From positions 468,747 to 495,360 of the forward strand of contig NW_014577125.1 of the NCBI RefSeq assembly GCF_000485595.1: DNA of 26,614 bases, in the 5' to 3' direction. The notes beneath the pieces were generated by a model. It was not told the DNA's origin and did no database searches. It saw nothing but the letters and a program-made list of their open reading frames with translations. Origin of the DNA: Priapulus caudatus. Its lineage: Eukaryota > Priapulida > Priapulimorpha > Priapulimorphida > Priapulidae. The translations under genes and the position numbers were made by a program. Below, piece after piece: positions 1-9,400 of the stretch (positions are counted from its first letter, which is position 1; every line of letters begins with the position of its first letter).

Positions 1-1085
1 GAATAGATAATTAAGCCAGTTTTGCATTGTTGCTCGGCATAACCCCACTTTATTAGTCAGTTCACAGGTTTCAGTCATAGCTTTAGTGTTTATAAAACAT
101 ATAATTTCACAAAATTGAAGCTCAAACTGCATGGCTGCTTGATGGTCAATAACTTTATTATATTTTGCGTAGTACAGTAGGGCCAAGCAGCGTAGTAACC
201 ATACGTCAGATAAAGCAGCTCTGTACCTTAGGTAGTGACGCCACCAGCCTCGGCATGCGGGCAACCGCCCCTCACATTAAGCATTCAATATTAGGCTAGC
301 ACCCATCGTTGTCAAAGCATCCACGGCGCGTGGCTTCAATGAAGGTCACATCGGCAGAGCCGCGCGCCTTCCTCCCTTTAAGAATCAAGTTCACAGAGCG
401 GTGGGTCAGGAGCGGTTTACGTTCGGCGTTGTGCCAGGGGTGGTGAGACAGAACACTTGCTGGTCAGAGCATGGGGAAATCACCTCCGCCGCCCAAAGAG
501 CGTGGGAGTTAGGGTGGGGTTCGCGGCTCGCAGTTTTAAGTCGTGCCCTGCACAATCGCATCATATAATTTCACAAAATTGAGAGCAATATATTAATCGC
601 ATTTAGCAATTGTCACCTAGAGACATTTCTTTTCTTAAAAGTAGCGCAAATTACATCCTATACTCACTGTCATTATATTTTTTGCTTCAGTAGCCAAAAC
701 TTACCCAAATGCACTGCCAACTTTCTAAATGCAAAACTGGCGTTATGAGTGTTGGTAACTATATGTATCTATGATAAGCGAAATCACATTGACTAATAAT
801 TTACTACTTCATTTTACTGCATTCGTGGTAAATGTAACAATGGCAACTTGCTGAAAAACTTCGCTACTATGTGGCAAGTTAGAGAAGTTTGATTGCAGCC
901 CACCACTGACACCTAGAGCTTTTGGAAGTGCCTGGATCCTTACTCATGAATGTGTATTTTCTGATTGACATTGTAAAATGTTCGTAAATGTTTGTAAATT
1001 TAAGTGAAGATTAAATTGTAGGACATCAGCTTTTCCAGGTGAGCAATCCGAGAGTGTTGATCGCGAGCAAAATCGTGTGAGCAGT
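1..1085. other. Non-coding stretch, no gene recognised
   Basis: I see no coding region here. The middle part (about 235-555) is GC- and CpG-richer than its AT-rich flanks. A 21-bp sequence, catataatttcacaaaattga preceded by ca/tc, occurs at 98-118 and again at 562-582, so the GC-rich block lies between direct repeats. No open frame of useful length and no RNA gene was found. Confidence 0.5.
98..582. repeat. 21-bp direct repeats flanking a GC-rich block
   Basis: Positions 98-118 and 562-582 are identical over 21 bases and sit about 460 bp apart. Between them the base composition rises clearly. The pair could be the footprint of an insertion with a long target duplication, or a simple local duplication. 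No terminal inverted repeats or poly(A) tail are visible to decide. Confidence 0.4.
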
Positions 1086-1094
1086 AAAAGAGGG

Positions 1095-1222
1095 TAGCGA
1101 AGGGGGGGGTCAGCGGGGAGGGCGGTACATTGGGCACAGGGGAGGGGGGAAAGGAGCGGGTAGGGGGAGGGGGAAGGCAGGGTCCAAGATGGGGCGCGGG
1201 GACGGGGAAGAGGGGGGAGTTT
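1095..1222 (+). other. G-rich tract with G-quadruplex potential
   Basis: The plus strand carries more than ten runs of three or more G within about 125 bases, with short A/C/T spacers. This satisfies the usual G3+ loop pattern for a G-quadruplex several times over. On the minus strand the same bases give a Pro/Ser-rich open frame that is only a composition artefact. Confidence 0.6.
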
Positions 1223-1264
1223 AGCGTTAGAGCTTGCATTGGGGCAGCATAGGTTAGGTTAGTG

Positions 1265-1327
1265 CTCTAGAACTACTAGCCCATAGCCCTCGCGCAGCAG
1301 GCGTTAGAGCGAGGGCTACTAGTTCTG
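1265..1327. repeat. Short inverted repeat (hairpin)
   Basis: The arm agaactactag-cccat-agccctcgc (1269-1293) is mirrored by gcgagggctactagttct (1309-1326), with a 5-base extra segment in the left arm. It lies at the left edge of a CpG-rich stretch and could be the end of a mobile element or a transcript hairpin. Confidence 0.5.
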
Positions 1328-1560
1328 AGCCTAAGTTACGTGAGCGAAGAGTGCAGACACGAGGGAGAGAAAGCGCGCGGTGAAAGCCGACACGAGCGAG
1401 GCGAGATTAACAGCGCGTTCGTGTGCGTGGAAGCGTCGGGTACGAGTCGGGGGAGCACGCGCCGGAGAGGAGGAGAGAGAGAGGAGCGGCGAGATAGGTT
1501 AGAATAGAGAGCATTAGTCGTCGTATTTTTTTAAATAAAGACTTCTATAGACGCGGTATG
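1328..1560 (+). other. CpG-rich stretch ending in an AATAAA signal; possible solo LTR or promoter
   Basis: The stretch is rich in CG and GAG motifs (gcgagg, acgagcg, gtcgtcg) and ends in ttaaataaagacttctat, a polyadenylation-like AATAAA at about 1532-1540. This composition recalls the R/U5 part of invertebrate LTRs, but I could not find a matching TG...CA boundary pair or a primer-binding site, so the nature is open. A CpG island promoter is the alternative. Confidence 0.25.
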
Positions 1561-1781
1561 TCAATAAGACCGTTTGTACTTTTTCATATTAAATCTTTTT
1601 ATTTTAACAGTTCGTACAATGGATATACCAATAAAATGTTAATATCTAAACTACTTACCTATGACTGACTACTACCTATTCTAGCCTATCTTCGTTACTA
1701 CTTCATCGTCATGAGATTCTGCAATGGGAATAAGACAAAAATACAGTTATACTAGTACAAAAATCCCTTGAAATCGGACAC

Positions 1782-1922
1782 TTAAAAAACGTCACAATGC
1801 CCAGCATCCAAGACGCTAACGATTTCTCCAGCCTACTAGACTACAATCATACTTCGCTTTAGTCTAGTACTGGAAGAACCATTAGCGTACTTTGGATGCG
1901 CAGTTGTGAGCCCTTTTAAAAA
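1782..1922. repeat. Imperfect foldback element (MITE-like hairpin)
   Basis: The left arm (1782-1843) and right arm (1859-1922) are reverse complements with scattered mismatches. The best part is gcatccaagacgctaacg against the reverse of cattagcgtactttggatgc. The loop is about 15 bases. It looks like an aged foldback MITE. No target duplication could be fixed. Confidence 0.6.
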
Positions 1923-2123
1923 CTACAAGTAAACTGCCGCCAAGTGACTTGTAGAACTGGACAACGCTGACTTACGGGAATGACATATAAAATAGTCTAA
2001 GAATTCCTATGAATGATATCTTACTTAAGTGATATTATAGCACTGTACATAAGATACCAAACTCACGGTAACCTAGTATGTAAATCTGCCATATTAGTCT
2101 ATAGCAACGATATTTTAAATGAT

Positions 2124-2326
2124 GGAGAGAGAGAGAGAGAGAGAGGGGGGGGAGGAGAGAACGAGAGAGAACGGCGAGAGACAGGAAAAAAGAAAGTCAG
2201 CGACAGATATATGGAAAGAAAGAGAGAGGGAGAAAGAGTGAGTGAGAGAGTGAATGAAAGCATAAGACGACGGAGAGAGAGAGAGAAAGAACGAAAGAAA
2301 AAAAGAAAGAAAGAAACGGGGAAGTG
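2124..2326 (+). repeat. GA-rich purine microsatellite
   Basis: The stretch is almost entirely A and G on the plus strand, with perfect (GA)n near 2124-2145 followed by degenerate GAGA, GAAAGA and AAAGAAAG units. It continues opposite in sense to the pyrimidine-rich stretch that follows. The open frames on both strands are low-complexity artefacts. Confidence 0.85.
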
Positions 2327-2374
2327 ACCGGGTTAATAAATTCAATTTTTTAATTTCATGTGGACATGCACATT

Positions 2375-2582
2375 ACCTCTACCTCTCCTTCTCCCTCTCC
2401 CGCTCCCTCAGACTCTCTTCCTCCTCCTACACCATCTCCCCATCTACCTCCTTCTTTATTTATTTCTTCCTTTTTCTCTTTTCCCATTCCCTCTTATTCC
2501 CCTTTCGTCATTCTCTCTCCTTTCCACCTCTTTTTGGTTCTCCCTCTTCATAGTTTCCTTATTTCGACAAAAAATCTCCCCC
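2375..2582 (+). repeat. Pyrimidine-rich low-complexity stretch
   Basis: The plus strand is mainly C and T (ctccctctcc, ttctctctcc) over about 200 bases. Together with the purine tract before it, it could form an intramolecular duplex or triplex. No coding signal was found. Confidence 0.7.
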
Positions 2583-3449
2583 ATGCCCAAAATGTGAATT
2601 TACGCCTATATAACACATATATAATACATTTCAGAAGAATTTACGGAGATTTTAACAGATTTTTATAGATGACATCGATCTATAGGTAATCACTATACTA
2701 CGTACACGTTCTCGTAGAAGACCGTCCGTCGTTTTTACGTACATTGATACATACATAGTACCAAGAGTAGATAATAACACATATGTGTTATTATCTACTC
2801 TTGATAGTACCATAGTACATTACGGACGCGACAATCCCTCTCCCTATCTTTTTCTCCCTCTCCCTCTCGCCTTCTCTTATCTTATTCTTGACATTGTTTG
2901 TCTCTCACAAATGCGCAAAACGGTTTACTATACCCGATACAATTAACGCGCTGTCTTCACTATTAACTGCAATAAAACCAATGAACCAACTCAGATACAG
3001 CATTGTATACAACGACGAGAAGAGAGATGCAGATCGTAAAATGAGACAAGAATGAACAGCTAGTTTCTATCCACCGTCTTTCGACTACACGTACAAACAC
3101 GCACATGACGAAAGAAAGCTCGCTTAATCGCTTAATCAAGATACCCTTAGTTACATAGTATGCACAACAATGAATACCTATGGTATCATGTAATTTCTAT
3201 ACATATAATTCTTAGCTTTATGAATGTGGGTACATATGTGAGTTCATGAATTTCGAACACATTGTCTTGTTGATAAAATAATAGAGGGCTTAGAAGGCGT
3301 TTAGAATGCATTAGAAGTAACATTGGTCTCGTTGTGCATTGGTCTCGGTGACATTCGGATTCCATCAAGTGGTGTAGCCATGGTGACCTGTTGCCATTTT
3401 TGTGTTTGAAACGGAATCCGCATCATTTACCTCCAAAAGTTTCGAGCGG
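2583..3449. other. Non-coding stretch, AT-rich
   Basis: Apart from the palindrome at 2759-2806 and a short pyrimidine patch near 2837-2880, I see no gene, RNA or repeat here. Confidence 0.5.
2759..2806. repeat. TA-flanked palindromic mini-element, copy 1
   Basis: A perfect 42-bp palindrome spans 2762-2803 with no spacer (arm caagagtagataataacacat). It is flanked by TA on both sides (2759-2760 and 2805-2806). Its ends belong to the same family as the elements at 3651, 12855, 17944, 21214 and 24841. The TA duplication suggests a Tc1/mariner-type or related transposase moved it. The element has no coding capacity. Confidence 0.75.
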
Positions 3450-3505
3450 AGTATAGAGCTTGAATCTGTGGTTATTTACCATGAATAAAGTCTATGTTGT
3501 GTAAG
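3450..3505 (+). repeat. 56-bp direct repeat, left copy
   Basis: This stretch contains ctgtggttatttaccatgaa followed by an AATAAAGT signal and ends tgttgtgtaag. The same 56 bases with about three changes occur at 4487-4542. The two copies bracket the long CT-rich region, so the whole 1.1-kb block may be one mobile or tandemly duplicated unit. Confidence 0.8.
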
Positions 3506-3650
3506 CGACGAAACTAGTGCTACCATCACGTCGTTCATGACAGAAGAAGAGACAACTAATGGCCAGGTCTATGTCCAATTCCAGTCCAGTCATCCTCGCT
3601 AACTGTCTTGTCTCTTGCATGGTCCCCTTCAGGACCTTCTCTCCTCATCT

Positions 3651-3682
3651 TCAGGAGTATTCCCTATTATCTACTCCTGATA
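3651..3682. repeat. Palindromic mini-element, copy 2 (short, damaged left flank)
   Basis: The arms tcaggagta (3651-3659) and tactcctga (3672-3680) match the ends of the TA-flanked palindrome family. TA follows on the right (3681-3682), but the left flank is not TA. The interior ttccctattatc keeps the ttatctactcct pattern of copies 1 and 6. Confidence 0.6.
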
Positions 3683-3689
3683 TCTATGT

Positions 3690-4054
3690 ATGTATCTATC
3701 TCCATCTCTTTCTCTCGCTCTCTTGCTCTCCTGCGTTCTCTCTCCCCCTCTCTCCTTCTCTCTCTCGCTCTCGTTCTCTCGTGATCTCTCTCTCTCTACC
3801 TCTCTCCTCATGCCTATTTATCTCCACTTTCTCTCGCTCTCTCGTGATCTCTGTCTCTCTCTCTCTTCATGTCTATCTATCTCCTCTGTGTCTCGTTCGC
3901 GCGTTCGCTTTCACTTTCCCCCTCTCTGTCGCCCTCTCTCTCTCTCGTCCTCCCCATCACTCTCTCCCACCCCTCTCTCTCGTCCTCCCCGTCACTCTCT
4001 CCCACCCTTTCCCCATATCTCTCTCGCTCTCTGTCTATCTGTCTGTTCCTCTGC

Positions 4055-4119
<65 letters not shown>

Positions 4120-4480
4120 ACTCGCTGGCCCTCGCGTGCGCGCTCTCTCTCTCTCTCTGCATGTCGATCTATTTCTTTGAACCCTCTCTCTCTCGCTCCG
4201 ACACTCCTGGTGCCCATCGCTACGCGGCCGCTAAGCGCTCTCTCTCTCTCTCTCTCTCTGTCTGTCGGTCTCTCGCTCTCTCTCTCTCTGCGTGTCTATC
4301 TATCTCTCCCTTTCTCTCGTTCGCTCTCTCTCTCTCTCTCTCTCGTCCTCCCCTCACTCTCTTCTCCCACCCTCTCTGTCTCCCTATCTCTCTCTCTCGC
4401 TCGCTCTCTATCTATCAGTCTGTCACTCTGTCTCTCCCTCTGCGTGTCTCTCTCTCAGCATGTCTATCTATCTCCCTGAC
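3690..4480 (+). repeat. Long CT-rich microsatellite block with (TC)29 core
   Basis: Almost 800 bases are dominated by TC dinucleotides broken by ctcgc, tctatc and catgtc variants. A perfect TC run occupies 4058-4116. Long open frames on both strands here read Ser-Leu or Arg-Glu repeats and are composition artefacts. The phrase ctgcatgtctatctatctc recurs several times, showing higher-order repetition. Confidence 0.9.
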
Positions 4481-4486
4481 TAGCAG

Positions 4487-4542
4487 AGTACAGAGCGTGA
4501 ATCTGTGGTTATTTACCATGAATAAAGTGTATGTTGTGTAAG
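4487..4542 (+). repeat. 56-bp direct repeat, right copy
   Basis: This copy matches 3450-3505 over its full length, with changes at tac/tat, cgtg/cttg and gtgt/gtct. It directly follows the CT block. Confidence 0.8.
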
Positions 4543-5092
4543 AGTATTTAATATTTTATATAAGAGTATAAATGAGTATTTACAATATAATGTTTATTTC
4601 ACATAAAATCACCTCCCACATTCAAAAAATAAAAAAAATGTACAATGCGGTTTGCAAGCAGGATATTATGATATTGTTTACCACTATTAGTTAGCAATAA
4701 CTACAACACGTCGCTTCTAATCTACTCGTATTATCTCTATATATATATTTGAGCTAACTACATAACATCATCGGAGGATAAACTGCAAAAATTTAGAAGA
4801 AAACTTAGAAAATCTCAAAGAAGGAACTTATTGCACTATTAGGATAAACCCTAATTGTAGCGTAGTGACAAATCAAGTGTGTGTGTAAGATGCTTACCAG
4901 AGCTAGAAACACAATAATGGATTACAATTACAAACAATCTAGCCATAAACCCAACATAGACCTTTTCTATGCACAGATGACAACATAATTATGGTTTTCA
5001 GTTAGTCACCTAGAGACCAGCACCCATAGTAATCAAGAAAAACAGGAACCATGAACTAAAGTTCTTTTTATGATTAATTTGAATGGCCCAGC
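4543..5092. other. Non-coding AT-rich stretch
   Basis: I see nothing beyond AT-rich sequence here: no open frame, repeat or RNA gene. Confidence 0.5.
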
Positions 5093-5287
5093 ATGCCTAC
5101 CTACAAACACTTCTACCCCCAAGCATGCTCATTGGATGCAGCAGCAGTGACTGCAGGTATAAGCAGTGTCAAGGCCTCCTTTGACTATAAAAATCTGACT
5201 GTGCCTGAAATTCCAAAAGGCTTTAGAGAAATTCGTAACTACATTGTAAATTTCTGCCTACACTTGTCGATATTAACTCAATGTTGA
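5093..5287 (+). CDS. Small ORF of unknown status
   Basis: An ATG-initiated 64-codon frame with fairly normal amino-acid composition runs to a TGA. It contains a stretch reading FDYKNLTVPEIPKGFREIRN. I do not recognise it, and there is no clear splice site or conserved motif to support it. It lies opposite to the exon candidate at 5295-5474, just beyond its donor. It may be a chance frame or an exon fragment. Confidence 0.15.
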   Translation: MPTYKHFYPQACSLDAAAVTAGISSVKASFDYKNLTVPEIPKGFREIRNYIVNFCLHLSILTQC

Positions 5288-5294
5288 CAGTTAC

Positions 5295-5474
5295 TGGTAT
5301 GATGTTCTCCCTCGTGAAAGCTTCCTCCTCATATTGCGCTACAAACTGCACCGCCTTCATGAAGAAGGAGTTCACGGAATGGTCTGGCGCAAACTGTAAT
5401 TCGCTGAGAGCACGACTGGCAGTAATGTGCGTGTCCTGCATAAGCCGCAACTGCTTTTGAATCCCTGTACGTTC
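5295..5474 (-). CDS. Probable internal exon of an unrecognised gene
   Basis: On the minus strand an acceptor ctcgctacag ends at 5475 and a donor GTAACT begins at 5294. Between them lie exactly 60 codons without a stop, phase 0 at both ends. The peptide has normal composition (for example RLMQDTHITASRALSELQF, then a stretch with QYEEEAFTREN) and looks helical and charged. I do not recognise the family, and no start or stop exon was found nearby. It is on the same strand as GLD2 and downstream of its stop codon, so it probably belongs to a neighbouring gene that continues outside what I can resolve. A chance open frame is possible but less likely given the clean splice sites. Confidence 0.45.
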
Positions 5475-5555
5475 CTGTAGCGAGCGCACATCATGTCAGC
5501 TTGGCAAGAGGGAATGTGCCACGTTCCTTCCTTGCCTATGCACCTACATGATGGC

Positions 5556-5640
5556 CTGAGACGCCCATTAGATGGCAACTGAGGTCAGAGCCTATGAGAG
5601 CCACCTACGAGACGCCTATGAGATGGCAACTGGGGCAGAG
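5556..5640 (+). repeat. Short tandem duplication (about 46 bp)
   Basis: The phrase gagacgcc..t.agatggcaactg.gg.cagagcc occurs twice, once from about 5558 and again from about 5604, with a few differences. Confidence 0.5.
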
Positions 5641-6437
5641 CCACCTGCAACTGCAGTAACCAACTAAGTATCACAAGAAGATTATCCCTCCCCCACACCC
5701 CTGTGAGAGCAACGGGCAGAGGCAACGCGCTAAATACTTCTGGTAAACAGTAGAGAAAAAAAACCCTGCCAACGAGAAACCAACCATTTTTAATCACGTT
5801 TGCCAGCACGCAAAGGAAAGCAAGGCATCCTCCGCCCACAGCTTCGATGCGACCCAAACATTCGCCCGTTGCCGTAGTAACTATCGAAGCTTCAATCATA
5901 GGGTGTTATATATATATAAATGCAATAACAAGACGACCTGATTGGCCGTATATAAACTGAGGTACGTGTAGAACAAAATGTGCGACCGACACCAGCAGGC
6001 ATTGCCATCTCCCGTCAACTGTTGCAAGTCGCAGAATCATACAAAAACGAGCTTTCTGTCATCGGGCAAGCACAAGAATCAGTCACTAGCTAGCACCGGC
6101 TAGCCTTAGCCTTCACGTCCTAATGCAGGCATCCCAGAGTCGTGCACCTGCCCAATACGTATCCAGAGGGCAGCCTACTCACATACAACGTAGATGCAGA
6201 AAAACGCGCAAACATGTAGAAAAACTCCCAAAATATCAACCGGCTGATAAACTCTTGGAGAATCACATACGGGCGACTCACAACCCGCTTTCCTTTCCTT
6301 CTGTTATCTGCTTCACGTACTGCACTTAAGACGTCAGGTAAACTAGCCAACCAGTCATGTTGTTGTTTCCATCTCTGTTTGCTCGCGTCTCTTCCGTGCG
6401 ATGTGACGGATGATACTGAAAGCCCCTGTCACCAGTG
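5641..6437. other. Non-coding stretch downstream of the GLD2 stop codon
   Basis: This stretch would contain the GLD2 3' UTR on the minus strand. I find no canonical AATAAA or ATTAAA on the minus strand close to the stop. Open frames of 60-100 codons exist on both strands (for example at 6120-6350), but their predicted starts are not ATG or they lack any recognisable motif. Confidence 0.4.
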
Positions 6438-9400
6438 TCAGTCCAGCTTTGTGATACTCCCGAGTTCCTTGGCTGAGTTTAGCCTTCGCCAAGAATTCTG
6501 GAAGACGCCTTTGATGCGCTGAAACACGTACTCATCGTAGACCGACCTGGCAGCATTGGAGTAATCGAATGGCTCTGCAAGAAAAATGACATACCGATAG
6601 CAAAATTAAATGAGCATCAACATTGCTGCAAGTTGGGTATTTTCGCCGATATTTTTGACGAAGCACACAAACAGAGGCGGGCCATACATAATGAAACCAT
6701 ACACATACACGTTACACCAGTGGCTTGCACTTGTAATGTTGCGAAACCACAATCATAGTTCCATATTTCGACATAGAGATGCAGATTGCTAGGGAAATAC
6801 GAGCGGCAACATAGAAATAAACAAGGACATTATGCGTTTAATAACAATGCTACACACCTCCCTACACACTCACCGTTCGCTTGATCTACCCCCACCCCCA
6901 TGTGCTTACACTGATACAGTTCACAAGTAACACACCTTCAATGCAGAGACACTTCCACTGCGACGAGGGATTCGGTTTGATCGATCTTCGTTTAACGACC
7001 GTACTCCGTGGCACCTTCGCTCCAAGCCTCACTGACACTGCATCCTTGCTGAAGCTGCAAAGACAACCGCCAACACTCAGGTGTCATGCCACCAGGCAAA
7101 CCACGTCTGCCACCAGGCAAGCTGCGTCCACCACCAGTCTGCCACCAGGCAAGCCGCATCTTCCACCAGCCAAGCCGCGTCTTCCACCAGCCAAGCCGCG
7201 TCTGCCACCAGCCAAGCCGCGTCTGCCACCAGTATGCCACCAGGCAAGCCGCGTCTGCCACCAGCCAAGCCACGTCTGCCACCAGTATGCCACCAGGCAA
7301 GCTGCGTCCGCCACAAGGCAAGCCGCGTCTGCCACCAGCCAAGCCGCGTCTGCCACCAGGCAAGCCGCGTCTGTCGCTCCTATTTTTGACAAGCATCAAG
7401 ACCAGTGACCAAGACCAGCGTAACGAGCGCAGCTGTAAACAGCACCTGTTCCTTGCACCAGAAGCGAGCTACTTCATTACTTACTTGAACTTGTTGCTGT
7501 AGTATTCCAGGAAGCCAGCAAACAATGCTCCGACGGACTCCCGGTTTTTGGAATGCCATTGCGGAGCATCTTCGTTCAGGACTAGACTGCGTACGTCACT
7601 GTCTGGACTAAATTTGCTCTGAAAATGCCATCAGCAGCATAGCTCAAATTTAGATCATTCGTTTCGTAACGACCTGTTTAGTTTATTTAATGACTATTTC
7701 AATAGAAATTACATCTATGCCAAAAAGCAAGCGGTCTTCAAATTTTATAGACAATGCTGTCTTAAGTGTTTTACAATGGTCATGTCCAATTACATTTTTC
7801 CCTATCAATTCCCTAAACTTCGAAAAATCTCATTTTCATTTCGTAAAGCACCAGTAGACAAGATGCATCATGGATGCCTACCATCCTGAACAACTTTTGC
7901 AGAGGAAAACTTAACAACTCGTGAAATGCACTCACAGGGTAGAGTTTCTGTAAGCAGGGTAGTACAGGAGGTACACATCCATCTAAAATACACAGCAATT
8001 AAAGATCAACACAGAATTAGAATCTGACTTAACAAAAATAATTCCTAGCAGGCATTCCAAGCAATGCCAGACGTGATACTAATGATAATTAAAATACTAC
8101 AACTTTTCATAACATACAAATTTTTACGCCAGAAATAATATACATAAACCATCAGAGATGCAATGAATGAGCTCATTGATATATTAGACTGAACTGCTCA
8201 TCCAATAGCAAATAATTAATTATCATAATCGATTAAATTTAAATGTAACGTTTTCACATTTTTATTAAATCGGTATAAATATATATAAACAGTTTAATCA
8301 CATTATATTGTGCGCGGAGCAGCGAGTGGATATTGTATTCTCTTTCTTGCGGGTACAACATGCACTCACACTGCAGGTAGTGAATGATCATCAGCACGAG
8401 TGCATAGCTGGCGATGGTCTTCTGGCTAGCATCATTAATGTCATGACCCTTGGCCCACTGCTTCACCACCAGCACGAGAGGACACACCCTCCAGTCCACT
8501 GTTCATCAACACGCAAGACCATCACAATCACATCACAAGCCTCAACATTTTCTGAGCGGTGGGCGGTCGTATCGCAAATGCAACCACTATCGAAAAATCT
8601 CGCGGTGAATGAAAAGGGTTTCTTTTGACATTATTATGTACTGTCTAAATATCAGGGGAATGTCACTTTAATCATTTCATCATCTCAATCAATAAAAAAA
8701 TGATTGTCCTAAGCAGCACTAGTTCTTTTGACACAACACTATCTAGAAACAGGTAAAGTTAGTAAAATACTAGAGGTCTGAGTTGTATCAGCCTATTCAC
8801 GGTTAAGATGGCGGGCTCGATGTGCGGCCACTTACTTTTTGAATACGTGTTCAGCAGATGAGTGTTTCTAATTCCAACAGAGTTGTTGACATTTAGATCC
8901 ACCTCTGTGCCACTCACTCTATCGACGAACTTCAGGATCGGCACTTTAGCTCGGATGAGAGTTGGCTGCCTAACAAACTCTAAACGAGCATAAAAACACA
9001 GGTCTCAGATCGCGTAACTGGAAACGATATCTTGCTCGCACGTTTACTAAACGAGATGAAGTTGATACTGAAAAGCATGCATTTATGAGAGCATGACGAT
9101 CATGTACAACGAGTAACACATCATTATTGCTCATATATTTCAATACTAAGTGCTGCAGTGTGCCACTTATAATACAAGCTATTAAGTACCACAACTTACG
9201 GCATTTAGTGATCGCGCTGAAAAGTCTTGTTAGTATACTCGTCGCTTCGTATCGCTGGTCAATCTACGAGTCACAGAGAGAATAGGCACACTTAGAACAG
9301 AGCTATGGTACATACTCATGCAAGTTGATCTGAGATAATACAAGTACTATTCCGATGGGGGGAGAATTACATCACGTGAAAGGTCATAGATTCACGGGAT

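Noticed and set aside
3559..4541. Long Ser/Leu-rich open frames (up to 306 codons) and their reverse Arg/Glu frames
   Set aside because: They are produced by the TC dinucleotide repeat, which has no stop codon in any frame; no domain or splice context.
5585..5899. Hydrophobic 104-codon minus-strand frame
   Set aside because: Overlaps a tandem duplication, lacks recognisable family features and has no splice support.
6120..6350. Minus-strand frame considered as the first exon of the orphan gene at 5295-5474
   Set aside because: It has a good GTGAGT donor in phase 0, but the supposed start is TTG, not ATG, and no acceptor is convincing.
7079..7378. CRISPR-like array
   Set aside because: Units are contiguous with no unique spacers, and the genome is animal.
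6881..7502. Several 100-175-codon frames over the GLD2 intron
   Set aside because: Artefacts of a 21-bp minisatellite, whose unit length is a multiple of three. Only 6936-7054 is coding, in a different minus-strand frame.
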